Assembly (NCBI GenBank): GCA_013399305.1
Contig: VXAI01000097.1
Coordinates: 2,403,298-2,467,297 of the forward strand
DNA from: Rostratula benghalensis
Taxonomy: Eukaryota > Chordata > Aves > Charadriiformes > Rostratulidae
Reading direction: 5' to 3'
DNA length: 64,000 nucleotides
The notes under the pieces were generated by a model, which was not told the DNA's origin, searched no databases, and saw nothing but the letters and a program-made list of their open reading frames with translations. Position 1 is the stretch's first letter. Every line of letters starts with the position of its first letter. Below are positions 37,551-52,600 of this stretch, piece after piece. A program made the translations under genes and the position numbers.

Positions 37551-37616
37551 CTAATGCGTACTATTGTCCGTAATTCGAGGTAAGTGGTTGCTTGTGTGGC
37601 CATCAGGAAGTGGGAC
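37551..37616 (-). CDS. ERGIC2: ERGIC2 exon 14, C-terminus and stop
   Basis: Encodes residues 357-377, [13 protein letters not shown] then ITDNSTH, and TAG at 37553-37551. The human tail also has DGHTDNHLP and ends NNTH, which anchors the call. Acceptor ATAG. Confidence 0.92.
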   Translation of the reverse strand, partial: VPLPDGHTSNHLPRITDNSTH

Positions 37617-40600
37617 CTATCAGACAAAAACAAAGTGTTATTAATGGCTTGTCCAGAAACAGAATCTCCCCTCCCTCCCCCAAAACACACACTTCTTTAC
37701 TCTCATGCATTTCTTGTGTGCCTTTTGTCTGCTCTCCCAGGCAGAAAAATACACAAATCTGCTCGCTTTCCCCTCTTCTCCCTGCGCGCAGGAAGCCTTG
37801 CCAGCTGGCAAACTTCAACCAAATCTGAGAGAAAGGTAAAGGTCTTAAAGGCTACCTACAGGCTTAAATGGGAAAAACAAAAGCAATATAAAATCAAGTA
37901 GCTGCTAGAGGAGCAATCCTGTTGATGCCCAATGAAGGGATAGGCAAAGACTGCTCAGCTCTTTCTCACTGCTTGGCCCCGGGCTGCAGGCTAATCAGCT
38001 CCAACGCCGAAACCCTGCAGCACACAGGGCCTCTCCTTCAGTCAGCAGCCCAAGCAGAAGAAGAATATGTGAGGGAGACTGACAAAGCCTAGGAAAATAT
38101 GTATATTTTGTAGTACTATGAAAATAAAAAGAATATAAGTAAGGACAACAGGAGGTAGGGTATGTAGCAGAGAAATATCTAAGAGACTTGGTTTCATTAA
38201 TTCAGCTTCTTAGAAAACACCTTGCTCCATTCTGTGTTAGTTTTCCCAACGATTTTCAAGGGCTGCTAAATCTCTGCTCATATGTCAAGGGGAGGGTTTA
38301 TTGCAAGCATCTTAAATTCTGCTGGGACCCAGTCCCACAGTTGTCATTGTCATCCATCCTCAGGTAGCCATACCACTCGTTTCACACTCAGGGAAAGCTT
38401 TTCTTACCGATGTAGATCTGCAAGAGCCCAGTCTGAAACGGCAAAAAATAATCTCTGCTACAAATCTTCCAAAGCCATGTAAAATTCCTGCAACATCAAA
38501 CAATTTAAATTGTCACAAGTAGTAAACCATAGTATTCACAGAAGTATTACAAGAAAACTCTACACGGATACAGTGGCTTACTTAAATGGGATCCAGTGCT
38601 GCAAACTGGTATGTAAAACACTGAGAAATTAACATAAAAAAGGAAACATCAGGGGCAGGGGCAATTCTGAAATGCATTGATAAAAGCAAAACCAAAGCTA
38701 TCCAAGGAAATGTACTTCCCTCACCTGGCTGTTCTGTGTAAAAATACATTCAGCAGGCCAAAAACATCTACTTTGAGAGAGAGCTCTTAGGTTCCAGGTC
38801 TCTTTACTACCCTCTCTTCAAGTGAGAGCCAAGAGGAGAAAGTAACTTGTCATCAAGATACCCCTATTATGCTTTAACTAATAAGTGAATTGTGTCTTTT
38901 CAACTTAGGTTCTTTTCTTTAAAGGAGCAAATCTTACAGGACGTTGCCAAGTTACACAAGGAAAATACTCCCAGCTACTTCAGATGGAAATTTTATCTCA
39001 AGTTTTGGCACTGATTTAGCACTGGGTCCCAACTATAAGGAATAGACAGAATATCTGAAGTGTGTGTGTGCATGTGTAGTTCTGTATCTCTATCTCTCTC
39101 CTTGCTCTTCCAGAAGTAAATAAACCACACCAGAGTTATCAAAAAGGAAACAACAGGCCCTCAGAACAGCAGAAATGGCATAATGGGACACCAAAAATGA
39201 GCACACAGATGGTCACTTAGTCTTAAACCTGCTGGAAGTCCAGGACTCCCCTGTGATTCATCCATAATGATCACCACGACCAAAAAGACACCTGGTAGAA
39301 CTTAAGAAGGAAAGCATTTGTAGTTACCTGTAGTTGAAAAAATTCCCCCAATTATGCCACAGAGCCTCACTAAGAACTGCCAAAAAGGCATGTGCTCTTC
39401 TGTCACCGTCACCATAAGTGAACTGATATCATATTTCATGAATATGCCTGACACCCCGTGGCTGCCAGCTGCATGGTTAATTACTCTTTCCTGAAAGAAG
39501 AGAAACACAAGTTACTCATTTCTTATTAGTCACAAGGAAAACCATCTTAAGAGATGTGATGACAAAGAGCTGCCTAATTAGAGTTAGCAACCAACAGAAG
39601 AGCAGGGAACATCAAGAAAACTTTGGCTGGTTCCTTCTAAAAGCCAAATGTTAATAAGTAAGAATTTACTTTCCTGGTTCTGTGCTGCATATCAGTGTTC
39701 ACTATCAGGCTCAGGTACTACCCTCTCAATATTTGCTCACGTGATCCTTTAAATGAGGATGTTTGTAATTAGGTTGCTTTCAGTACTGGAGAGAATAAGT
39801 GCTACAGTCCCAGTCTGGCTGGTGAATGCAAGTGAGTACACTGGTATAACACGGTCCCACAACCCTCCCTACTTTATGGGCTACTATTAATCACTTTAAT
39901 CAGGATGAGACCTTCAGGAGACATTTAAGTTGTGGAACAGCCTTAGCTACAGCACTTTTCCCAGAGGGTGTAAATCTACACACTGCACCTAAGGCTGCTT
40001 CTTCCTTGGAGCATATCTCTAGATTCACATGCCAAATGTTGATGTTCTTAGAAGTTCTTAAACTAAAGTATACCACAATGGCAATTCAGAAGCTTAAGTT
40101 AAATGAGACCAATGCCATTTTTCCCCCCCTCAGGGCATGCTTACAAGTATGCCATTACCCATTACTTTGATGAAAAAGAAAGAACAAGGAAAAAGATCAA
40201 AAATTTAAAGTTTCTGAAGTCTGGAAACTGAATACCAGTACCAAGACTCTTTTCAAAATTGTTGACAGTCAGGTCATTTCAGACAACAGCCACACAGCAA
40301 GAAATATACTTCAATAAAAATAGTAACTAATTCACCATGACTACTCTAAACAGATCAGAGCCCTCCGTCCTAATTACACAACTTCCACAGTTTCTTCTTA
40401 TTTGCCCAAATTCTTAAACCAAAAGACCCCAAAGAGGAGAGTGTGGCTGCTATAAATTTCTACTTTTTATAAAAAGGTTTCAGGAGAAAAAAGCTAAACA
40501 CCATCTTAAGTTTGTTTTTTTTTTTTTCCAAAGTTTGCTATCATTTTGTTGTCAGTGAAAAGTGTTGATAAATGTACTGCCAGGTAAGTCTGGCTGAAAA

Positions 40601-43600
40601 GAACATAAGTGACTGAAGACAAACTCAGCCACATCTAGGCTAATGAGAGTAGAAAAGACAGACAAGCAAGACTGAACAGAAAAGCAATACATCACAGCTC
40701 CATTTCACCTGTAGATTTAACAGTCTGTGCTCAAAATCCTTGGAGAATATTGCACAAAATAAAAAGCAGAATACCCCTTTGAAATCCAGACTAGGCAACT
40801 TTTCCACTCAGCAAAAGTTAAAAAAAGCTTCTTTTGCTACCAAACCAAAGTAGGAAGGACGCCAAAATAATGTATCAGTTATGATACTTGGTCACAGAAA
40901 CTTTGCACTTGTTAAATAAATAAATAAAAATCAACTCAGACCAGTACAGGTTGGTTTATGTATTTCAAGAGCACGATGACACTCAGCATTAGAGGATGGA
41001 CAATCAGACCTACTTAGAATGAAGAGGAGACTGATGCAGTTAAACACAACCTTGCTGTTGGAAAGAGACAAAAAATTGTTTGTTTTTCCTCTATTCCTTC
41101 CCAGAGCCTTATTGGTCTTTTGATGTCAAATGTTGGAAAAGGAATATGAAGTTAAACAGAACATCCAAATCTCCACCTTCAAAAGATACAGAATTCTTTT
41201 TTCACAAACCCATTTTGGTCTGCTGCTGTCTTCTGCTTCTGCCTGATTTTCCTGTTGGTTGCTAAAACCTGTTGAAAATAACTACTCCTGCATCAGACAT
41301 CTCAGTTATCAGTGAAGCCTTGCTAGAATGAAACCTTTTTAACACAGATAAACATGGTACATCAAACAGTGGAGCTGATTCTGTCCACTTTAGACCCTGC
41401 TTCCCAGTCTGTTCACCCCTGGAAATTAAATCTCACCATACTCAAGTTTTAGCCATGGCAAACTGACTGCCTTTTTCCAGGCCTGCATGCTCTTACCAAA
41501 ATAAACACCGTAAGTTGTTCAGCATTAACTGTTCTTAATAACCTTTCCCAGCTCATTTGTTAGGGCTGTTTGGTTTCCAAAGACAAACACAAACAAGTTA
41601 CCTACTGAGACAGCGAGAGCAAGCAAGTAGGTAATGCCACTTCATCTCCACCCTTCACAAGCTTTTCTCCTAACCAACCTGTGACTGAGCTGCAACCTTC
41701 ATAAAAATACACAGCCCCCCAACAAAATAGAAGAGCTAAGACTGCACAGTTAATCAACAGAATCCATCTTCTATAGCAGAAAGAGAGAAAAATTTAACAC
41801 AAGATGAAAAAAATGTAATGAGGAGTAGGATAAGTAGTTGAGTGATGTCCAGAAGTTTAAGGAGTATCTCAGTTGTTGCAGAGAAAACATGAAGCAGATT
41901 GCTAGACCAGCAGGAGCTGGGAGTACATGGAATTATGAAATTCTTCTGCATTCCTCTCTTTGCTCCAGCTTTCATGAGTTTTAGAGCAAATCTTTCCCTT
42001 CAGCAGTCTGCATGTCCCAAGATGACTCCTAAGAGATTATCTCTCTCCTCCTTCCCCTAGGTATGGATTTCTCAGAAGCACAGCATGGAATCACGAGGAA
42101 ATAAAGGTTTTTCTCCCTTGGAGAAGACCACAAAGTGTATTACAGTCAATTGTCATCTAATCTCTGAATATTTTTTCAATTCAAGGCTTCCTTCTTACTT
42201 CTCACTTTATCTGTCATTTTGAATTAAACTTTTTGCAAATATTTTTTTATTTGGCTTTTGAATAGAAGATCAAAACAGAGTTCAGTGTCTGGAAAAGACA
42301 CATGTAACTGGTACACATAAGGCCTTTTCCTTCTTTACAGCAGTCTTTAAAATTAGTATCTTATGATTTGCCCATTTATAATGCCGCAGTAACAGGTTTC
42401 TTTATGAATACAAAGCTAAAAGCCTCTCCAAGGCCAGAAGTGGAAGCTCTCTATCTGGACAGTAATTGAGGCTGGTGGTTCAACCAAGGTTAAACAAGAC
42501 AGCTGAGAGACAAAGCAGCTTTTTGTGGGATTAGTTTTTCATACAAGCTACCTTTGTTTCCATTTCCAACACTCCACAACCAAATTTGTGACGTTTAAGT
42601 GAACTGTGTTTTTTGGCTTGCCTCACATAGGATAAAAAGTTGAAGGTGGATCAAATATTTGTATAGCTACATATGACATCACGGACCTAAAACTTAAGAG
42701 GGTTTCACCACCACTATTAGCATCCAGTGAAATGGAAATGACTGGGTATCTGTCATCAATTCCAACATCAGACTCCAGATCTACAGATGCAAGAAGTCAG
42801 CGTGTGTCACCACACACAGCCATTTTGCTGTCAGTATGGCATTACTGACAGAGACACCTAGCACATCTTCTACAGGCAGTCTCTTCACACTTGAGTTTTC
42901 AAAACCACGGTACAACTAAGTCTCCATTTCCACATTTGAGCTTTTGATAAGAACAACTGCTCTCAGATTTTTCTCTGCATGGTTTTCTTACTTACCCTTT
43001 CTGTCACTGAAAACTGATGAGTTTCTGCTGAAATTTTGTATGTATGGAGTTTGGTTGGCACAATTGTGATAAAATATTGGAACATCTGGTTGTCTAGAAG
43101 AAAACAAATCTCATTGTTGAATTATGTACTAAGTAAGAGATCATCTGAGACATTCACAAATAAATTAAATAATATTTAAAATCATTAATCCACTAAGCCA
43201 TTTACACTAGGGACATTCTCCAGGAAGTCTCAGCGCTGCCAAGACTCCTTCAGCACCATCTGCCCAAACTAAGTCAGTTTCCATGGGCAAGGCCTATGTC
43301 ACATTTGTACTCACAGAAATTAACATCTGATTTCTGTAATGAAAAGATTAGTTATGGTCATGTCACTCAAAGCTTCAAATGAAATGCATAGATAGCATTT
43401 TCCAGGACACTAGAATTAAACAAGCTTCCCAGAGTCACATTCTGCATGATACATACATCTTCACAGTGGGTGGAATAGATTTTTGCCTTTTAATTGTCTA
43501 TACAGTGCTGGAAGCCCTTCTAAACTTGTTACAGTTTTTCTCTTGATTAGGCAGGCTTCTAGGGAATTCTTCTAGAACAATCAATGTGCTTATGTATTTA

Positions 43601-46600
43601 TGATTGCTGTGTCTTTGTGTAATTCCCCCAAGAGAAAACACACTGAGAGACTGAAACAATTTGTTTCAATAACCCTACACCCTTCTGGCTGGAACAGCCA
43701 GCAGACAGATTGATTTTGAGACAAGAGCAGCTTCAGAAGGCGATCCCCAGAACCTTCATGGGGAACACAAGTCAGAGGATGAGGCGTAGGTAGCTCAGTG
43801 AAGTTGGTTACTTGAGTATACTGCTTTATTTATACACAAGGAAACAAAGTGATACACAAACCCTGCCTGTAATAGCCTCACAAAATACACCGTGGAAGTG
43901 ACAGACCAAATACAGGAATAGAACCCAAGATTCCTAATGCTACTTTTAAAAAACCAAATCAGCCTTATTTTCCCCCTTTTGACAACAATCAGATGTATGA
44001 ATCTCCCCTGAAGCACACACTGCTGCAAAACTCTTTGCAATCTGTTCAGGCACACTGTAGCTTCAACATCACACTAATAAAAGAGAAACTGCAAATCAGC
44101 TTTGCAAAACAGCAAAGTACAGCAATACTGATGTGGAAAAGAAAACATCCACTTAAGATTAAAAAGAAAACATCCATTTAAGATGCCATGTAGGTAACTG
44201 AACAGGGCATTGCTCACTACAGAACTTAGAGAACATGTTGTTTGTAAATCACAACATTCATGAAACAATACTTTAGAAGTAAATATTGAAAAAATACAGA
44301 AAACAATGCTTTTTTAAACACACAACACTTACGATCTGATGCTATTTTTTCCGTTCCATCCAAGGGATTAATAATTCCTGGAATAAGCTCTCCAAATGAC
44401 AAATGATCTATTCTATGAGAGAAGTTATAGGCTGAAAGACAACACAGAGGAATTAAACAACATTTTTAAACTCTGTACTCTTCTCAGAGAAAGAGATGCA
44501 CCCATTTCTCATAATGGAAAATGCCTTAGAATATTTCAGATGCTGGCATGCACTTCATTGGATTTGTGCCTGTGACTGTATCAATGCATCTACACACATT
44601 TCAAACAAAAGTCAAATACACAATATTAACAAAGAAATTCAATTTCTCTAGAAAAGAGCTTCTAAAATGAATTACAACTCCATGTGAATCATCTCTGGAG
44701 TTGATGAGAGTTAAAATTTCACAACAGGAAATTTCTAGTTGACTATTTAGTTGAAATTATTTTACAGTTCAGGTTCTTGTGTGTAACAGTACTAAAAAGA
44801 AAACAATTTCATAAATGAAACAGAGCAAGCATGAGTCAACTACCTTGTTAGTACATCATCTGATTTTGTACTCTGTAATAATATACACTTGTGTTGATAT
44901 AGATTAATGGGCAGACATTTGGAGGTTTAACTGACACCAAGTTCATTTTTCACAGTACATCACCCCTTGCCTCACACTAACTATGGCAGCAACACACACA
45001 TAGGATCCAGAAACTTCACTTTTAGGTTGTGAGTCTAAGGACAAAGTTCAGTAATTTTTAACCTTATAAAAACAGGTTTTTGCAGGAAGTAGGTAGTTTG
45101 GACTGAAATACAGGAATTTCATATGATATCTCTGTTGCAACAAAATACATCTGAGGTTCCTGTTATCATTACTCTAACAGCAACCTAAAGATAACACTAC
45201 TAGTGTTAAACATACGAAAGTCACTACTGACTAATTAACATTGCAAAGAATATACTTCTCTTTCTCCTACAATGCAACTGCTCAGCTAGAACATCTTTAC
45301 AACAGCAACCTATGTTAACACATGAATCACGAGCCAGCAGTTTGGATGAAATTATACCCATTTGCAGATCACAGAAAGAACTTACACTCGTGGCTTACGA
45401 GGGCAGCCAAGTGTGCATGGCCTCGAGGGTGTGGTATTGCCCTGAAGAAAGCAAGATAGGTTTTATGAAAAATTTGTTTAATGAACCCACACAACAGACA
45501 CAGTTTTCCCAAACAGGGCTACATAGAAAAAATACCTCTCCCCCTCTATTTCAGTAAATACTTCATAAATTGTGTGTATCTATATATATAAAAATAAATT
45601 ACATTTTTATTACTGCTAAGTGCAGAGAGATTGAATGACAAGGTACAGGAACATTACACTCATGAAAATGCTCTTACACAAAATTAGTGTAATGCGTTTT
45701 CAGAAATGTCAAACTCACATCAACTCACCAGGCTACTAGAAGAGCCACCAAGACCTACCCAGAGAAGCTGTGGATGCCCCATCCCTGGAAGTGTTCCAGA
45801 CCAGGCTGGATGGGCCTTTGGGCAACCTGCTCCAGTGGGTGGTGTCCCTGCCCATACCAGGGGGGTTGGAACTCAATGAGCTTTAAGGTCCCTTCCAACT
45901 CTAACCATTCTGATTCTTTGAAAAGCTGCAGAACTGTTCAAGTCATTAATGAGACCTTTACTTGTTCTGTGAGTAAGCAAATTAACTATGCTCTGTATTT
46001 GCTCCCTGATTAAGATTAACTTCAGGTCTGGACCCCTGTTTGCAGACCTGCAAAGCAGAGTCTGGTAACAGGGCAAAGTGGGGGGCGCAAAAAGAGCAAC
46101 TCTGTCTGGAAAGTAAAACAATCTCCCAGCCACACTTCTCCATCAGTCCTGCCAACAATGCTTGTAAGCTTCCCTACTTAGCTTGAGGTAAAACACTACC
46201 AAATACATGTAAGTTTTGGAGAAACAGAAGGTGGAAAAGACAATGAGATCAGTCAAAGTAAGACTACAAGAAATAACAATGCAATAAAATACAAAGGCAG
46301 ACAGTGAGAAAAGCCATTAAAAAAAAATCTCAAAGAAGAGAGAGAACATAACAGAAGTACAAATGTAATGATGAACAAAAGGAAGCAAAAGAGTGCAAAA
46401 GTTTATTCAGGGTTGCAGAACCAGAGACAGGGAGAGAGAAGTGATGACAGTTCAGATGAAAAGCTGAGGTGATCAGCTCTGAAAAGGGTTTAAGAAGTTG
46501 GACATCCAGGAGCAAATCAGAGAGGTGGTACAAGACCAGACAGACCCCAAAGACAGCAGCTGGAATTACAAGAGAATAAATTGGAAAGTACAGATGGCAC

Positions 46601-49600
46601 CCTAGGATCTCTGGTGACAGAGGTGGCAGGAAGACAAGTGAGGACAGCAGAGCTGGAGAACACAGAAAAAGGTGAACATAAATTCATATGCAGCTATATA
46701 CGCCAGCCAACACCACTGCTGAAGCGTAGCAGAAATTCTCTCCTCAAATCAAGATGAAGTGGCATTTAGCTCCTTAACTATGGCTCTACACCTATGTTAT
46801 CTCAGCACTGAAATGGCACAGATCTGTACTTCATCCATATAAGTGACCTGTGTACTAACAGGAAGGAGAAGTTTGAACAAGCCCAAAGAGCAGTGGCAAG
46901 CACAAGCAGTCCACTCCACATCATACACTTACAGGGGACTTATTTTCAAGAGTTTTCACCTTGTAAGACACTGGAATTCATAACATGCAGTAATTTACTG
47001 CATTGCATTGTTTTAGTAACAAATTTCTTATTAAGAAATTTGGGGTTAACTGTGCAAGAAAAGATGCCACATGGAAAACAATACCAAGCCTGCATATGGG
47101 AAGGTTAATAAAAACCATCCATTAACTCAAAAGCATAAAAGCATACACGGACATATACATGCATGCACTATGTGTAACAAAGAAGTCTTTTTGTGTATTC
47201 TGTTCAATTTCTGAAAATAACATACTTGCCCACAGTTATGTGAAAGTTCCCTGCCACTTTATTGACATAGAGATGACCGTGAATTCTGCATGCATCTGGA
47301 GACTGTAATGAATTATCTTCCCTGTTCAAATAAAAAAAACCATAAAGAGTACTTGAGAATATTAACTAACAGACATAACAGCAGTACACTTCGACTTCTT
47401 TTTCCTAGTATAAAGATACAGCATTAGCATCTACCTCTCCTTATTGTATTCTTCCAGAACTACAGCAGGGATGGTGGAAGGGAATGCATCTATTAAAGGT
47501 CAGCCTGAAGAAATCAGTAAGCTTTTGTTTGTACTTGTATTCAGAGAGCTGGCCTACGAAGCTAACTTATGATACCTCAATATGTGGACAGACACAAAAA
47601 AAAAAGTCTATCATGCTGCCCTGGGGATTTTTTTTTTCCAATTACTTCTACCAAAACTGGTTTGTTGGAAAAGTTTTAATGCTACAGCAAACACCACAAA
47701 ATATATCAGTCACATTAACAACACTGCAGCAAGAACAGCTTTCAACATTTATTTTTTGTGAAACCTTCCTCTTGGGAAGGCACACTTGTTGGGATGTCCA
47801 CAACTCAGAACATATTTACACATCTGCCCCTTAAACACATCTCAAGCATAAATGCCATCCCAAATACTGCACTAACAAGTACCATAGAGGCACAGAAGGA
47901 CCTAAAGACTTTGAAGACATCAACTAACTATGAAAAAAGTATTTTTTCAGCCTTCTTTAGCCTTGCCTTAGGAAAAAAGGATGCACTTAGTCCTCAAAGA
48001 GAGAGATTACAATATGGAGAGTGCATACAGTGCTTTTGGTGTTTGTTTTGTTTTATTTATAGCTAGTTTGTGTGGAGTTTTTGTTTGCTTTTAAGGGGAA
48101 AAGAATTTCAGCTTTCACATAGAAAGTGTTTTTCGACAGGGAGAAAAAAAAAAAATTCAGGCAGACCAAGCCTTCCATCTGTTACTCTCTCGGCACTTTG
48201 TGGGCAGCTGGAATCAAGTGTAAAGAGCAAGGCTTTCCCATGGAATTTTAAAAGTGCTATCTTGGACCAGGGCATTTAGTAACAAAACACATTTTTATTC
48301 AAAGGTTGATTCTTTTAAAGCCAGAAAGAATTAAGTCACAGCCAATAACAAGACTTTTTTTTTTTTTTTTTAAAGATGGTAGACAGGAAAATATTCTTTC
48401 ATTAAAAAAAGACTCTTGTTTAGTATTACTTTGGCATTACTAACTCACATTAAAAAGGAAGCATCAGATAAGATGGACTAAAAAGTTATGTATATAATTA
48501 TGTGTGCATCTGTATTATGTATGCATATACACATGTATGTATACACATACACAACCTGGAAACCTTCTCCAGGTTGGAAACTCCAGAGGGTTTCATAAAA
48601 CTACAGATTTCCAAAGCAAGTATTGAGTACACTATTTTAAAATGCAATAAAAAGCAGCAAGGTCTTCTTTTCTTACAACCTTATCTTCTGGGTGATTGAA
48701 AAAAAAAAAAAACCATAACCACAATAAAATATGGAATCTAATTAAATAGGGCAGGGAGAGGGGAATGACTACAAAACATCCTGCTTTTTCTTACCGTGGC
48801 GGCAGTGCCGTAGAAGCACTTTTAAAAGCACTTTTGAATATCACATCTTGAAGAGAGTGTTCTTCCTGCAGCCTACTCTGAATTAGCTGCAGCATCCTAA
48901 AGATTGCACAGACAAGTGTGAAAGCACGCAGCAGTGAAACAAACAAAAAAAAACCCTTTGCAATTCATTATCAGCTTCAGTTGCAAGTTATAAATCAAGA
49001 AGCTAGTAAGGCTCACGTCAGTATTAAAGTGTTACAATAAACTTAAGAATGGTATTTTACACAGAACTTAAAGCAGTGCGTTACCGAAATACCAAAACTA
49101 GCCAGACTCCCACATAAGCTTCAGGTTCTGTTACAAGAGGATTTAGTGCAGAGATCACTCACACAACCAAGCTGTTCACGTTTAAGTTGTAACCAGCGTG
49201 TCAGTTACATGAAACACTCAAACTCATTTGCTTTTGCAAGAACATGCCAATTTGTTACTATGGTTCACCTTTGCCATTTCGGTATCAAGCTATCCATGTT
49301 ACATGCCTGAACCTGGAATTAAAAGTTGGGCTACCAAGCATTCATTTTGGAAACAAGTTGAGTGAGTCCATACATCTCGACCTACAATGCATGACCTGAT
49401 TCCACAAGTAAGCCCAAAGCCATTTTTTTTACATAACAGATATCTCAAATCATAAGAAGAGCAAAGTAAATTAGTATCTTTTTACAGGTTTGCACTCGTA
49501 ATTTACAAGCAAAGGCTGATAGATCCAAGAGACAGTTCTGTCACGTGACTCTGGTGTACCTCCAGGCCACTTCCAGTACCAACAATACAAACCATAAGCA

Positions 49601-52600
49601 TGCATATCAGTGCTTTACCTTTGCCATTCTTTTTGTTGTGGGCTGAGATCAAATACTACCTGGAACAAAAAGAACACATCTAATAAAACATGCAGGAACC
49701 ACTGAAGTCCCATCCATGAAACCCAGAAGAGAACTGGGGTGTGGGAAAGGGTAGGGAGTTACAATCACTTCACACTTGGTACCACATAGCAGAGTTTATG
49801 AAAGGATCACGAAGATGATCAGAGGGCTGGAGCACCTCTCCTATGAAAACAGGCTGAGGGAGCTGGGGTTGTTCAGCCTGCAGAAGAGAAGGCTCTGGGG
49901 AGACCTTATAGCAGCCTTCCAGTATCTGAAGGGAGCCTATAGGAGAGCTGGAGAGGGACTCTTTGTCAAGGACTGTAGTGATAGGACAAGGGGCAATGGT
50001 TGTAAATTGAAAGAGGGGAGATTTAGATTAGATACTAGAAAAATACTCTTTGCTGTGAGGGTGGTAAGACAATGGAATAGGTTGCCCAAAGAAGATGGGG
50101 ATGCCTCATCCCTGGGTGTGTTCAAGGCCAGGCTGGACAGATCTTTGAAAACCTGGTCTGGTGGGAGGTGTCCCAGCCCATGGCAGGGGATTGGAACTCG
50201 ATGATCTTTAAGGTCCCTATTCTATGATTCTATGACTTTGCACTTTAAATAATACAGTTAGTGTTCAAGTGTGAAAATTTCTGTCTCTCTTCCACCACAA
50301 TTATTCACTCATTTTCATGTATAAGTTCAGCATCTTTTCCTAAAGCTCTCATAACTCACGTCAGCAGTCTCTGCCCTTCTAGCCTTTGACAAACATGCAC
50401 TGGAAGCAGCAGTGAGCAGCCATTTCATTTTAAGTGTTGTAACTACTGATACACATGGCTTCAGTGCAAACAGGCAGAGTAGCAAATCTTTGAAAACAAG
50501 GGTCCAGGTGCAGATTGTTTATTTCTAGGGTCATCCCACACTGAGCACTTCTTTAAGACAATCTACCAGATCTGCTATATCACCAGTGACTTCTGTGCAT
50601 GGCATTCAAATCTGTGTATTGTTAACACCAATGTACTCCAGACAGTAAATTCAATTGCAGTTAATGCTCAAACCTACTCAGCTATGGCCCAAAGAGATCA
50701 AGTACAGAAAGTTTCCTCTTTCTAGGATTATAACAACTGGGGCAACTGTTAGCATGCAGCAGCTACAGCAACTACAGCAGTGCAGAGACGACTGTCCAGA
50801 CAAAAGAGGAAATGTTCCAAGGAGAACAAACACAAAAACCAAGCTCCTTCCCCTTCCTGAGCACATCCTACATTCCTACATCTCCTCCTGCTCATGCACA
50901 AGTAGGAATTTGGACAAAACTGTAGGAATTTGTAGAGTAGGGCTGATGGTTGGACTCAATGATCCCAAGGGTCTCTTCCAACCTGAATGATTCTATGATT
51001 CTATGGAGAGAATCTCTATTCTATTAGAGAATGCAATGATTACAGCATGAAGTTACATCCTTGAATAGGTTTTCTGTAAATTATAAATTACCTTCCTACA
51101 GAATAATTACTTCAAAAATTATTGTACTATGCCATCAAAACCACTTCAAGAACACAGGCTTACACAGTTCTGGAGACTTCAGTTCACAACACAGAAATTA
51201 AAAGGGTACTAACCCAATTTAAAACCTGTAATACCATTCAACATCATGAAGATAACACAGTAACTTTCTACCACTTTCTACAATCATAGTATTCTTCTAG
51301 TTAAAAAGCAATTACATCAATTCTCTTTTTATGAGAGCTCTGATAGTTTTCCTTCCATATCAAATACTGTTAGGTCTTACCCCTAGAATTTGCACATGTG
51401 AAAATAAGTAGTTGTAGAAATCACTAGCGTGTTAATAAGCGTTATTTTTCATCTGCTAGCTTCTTGGCTCTAAAACCAGATATTTAAAAAAAAGTGTAGA
51501 AATCACTAGCTTGTTAATAAGCACTGATAGTTAAGACTGTTAAGGGTCTGCTGTATTCAAATCTGCTCTATTTTCAGAGGGTAAACACACAGAAATTCCA
51601 GCACTAGCCTTTCCCTAGCAGATTCCTGGGGTAAGCACTGCAGACCTCACTCAAGCATCAGGCAGTACTTGGGGAGGTTCTGTGCTGCCCAGCTGTGGGG
51701 ATAAAAATACAAGCAAGCAAACCAGCCCAGTAGTGTTCTCCCTCAAGAGCAATTTGCTTTTTAAATAAAAAGGTAAGAATCAACTTACTGGTTCATAGAT
51801 TAGCCCATCTGCAGAGGCAACCATTGTTTCTGCTAAATCCAGAACATCAGCCCCCACATCTATTTTAAACAGGGAAAAAATGGTAAGAGTCAGACAGATG
51901 ATCATAAACAAACAAAAAAAGTTTAAGCTGAAATGAAGTTTCACAGTACAGTAGCAAACTTTCAGTATAAGTTACCATTCCTTGTTAACAAAGTCCAAAC
52001 CAAAAGAAAAACAAATCTGGCAAGAAGAAGATCACTGGGAAGAAGGGGGAAACCACAGCATCCTACTTTTCTACCTCCCGTATCAGAGTGTCATCAACTG
52101 ATGCACAGTGACCAGAAACAAAGTTTTCAGGTTTGCAATATTTCCTCACTGATGTAACACCTTTAGAGGTGTTGTATGAACCACATACACAAGCATCTAG
52201 GATCTGCTACACATAAGTATTTTTCCCTGTTTCCTAAGTGCTGAATCCAAACCAAAACTAGTCAAAACAGAGGATAAAACTTTTTTTCAAATTAAAAAAA
52301 ATATAATCATTTTTTATGCTAAAATCATTAGAAAACAATTGAAAAAATAAAATAAAATTTAAGAGTAAGAAGGGGTGACTTGTGAATTAATACTTGTAAG
52401 ACAAACACAAACTGTATGGTATTGCTGTAACGTACAATTAATGCAAGGTTTAACCTAGCCCAAAAAAGTGAGTCTTGAAGATTAGCTTGCATTCCTGGCA
52501 GAAGTAGTGTTTTCTCTCTTACTCAGTCCAGGACAACCAAATCCAGACCATACAAATAAGGGTTCATTACCCAAATGATTTCAAAAGAATAGTAAGCATC

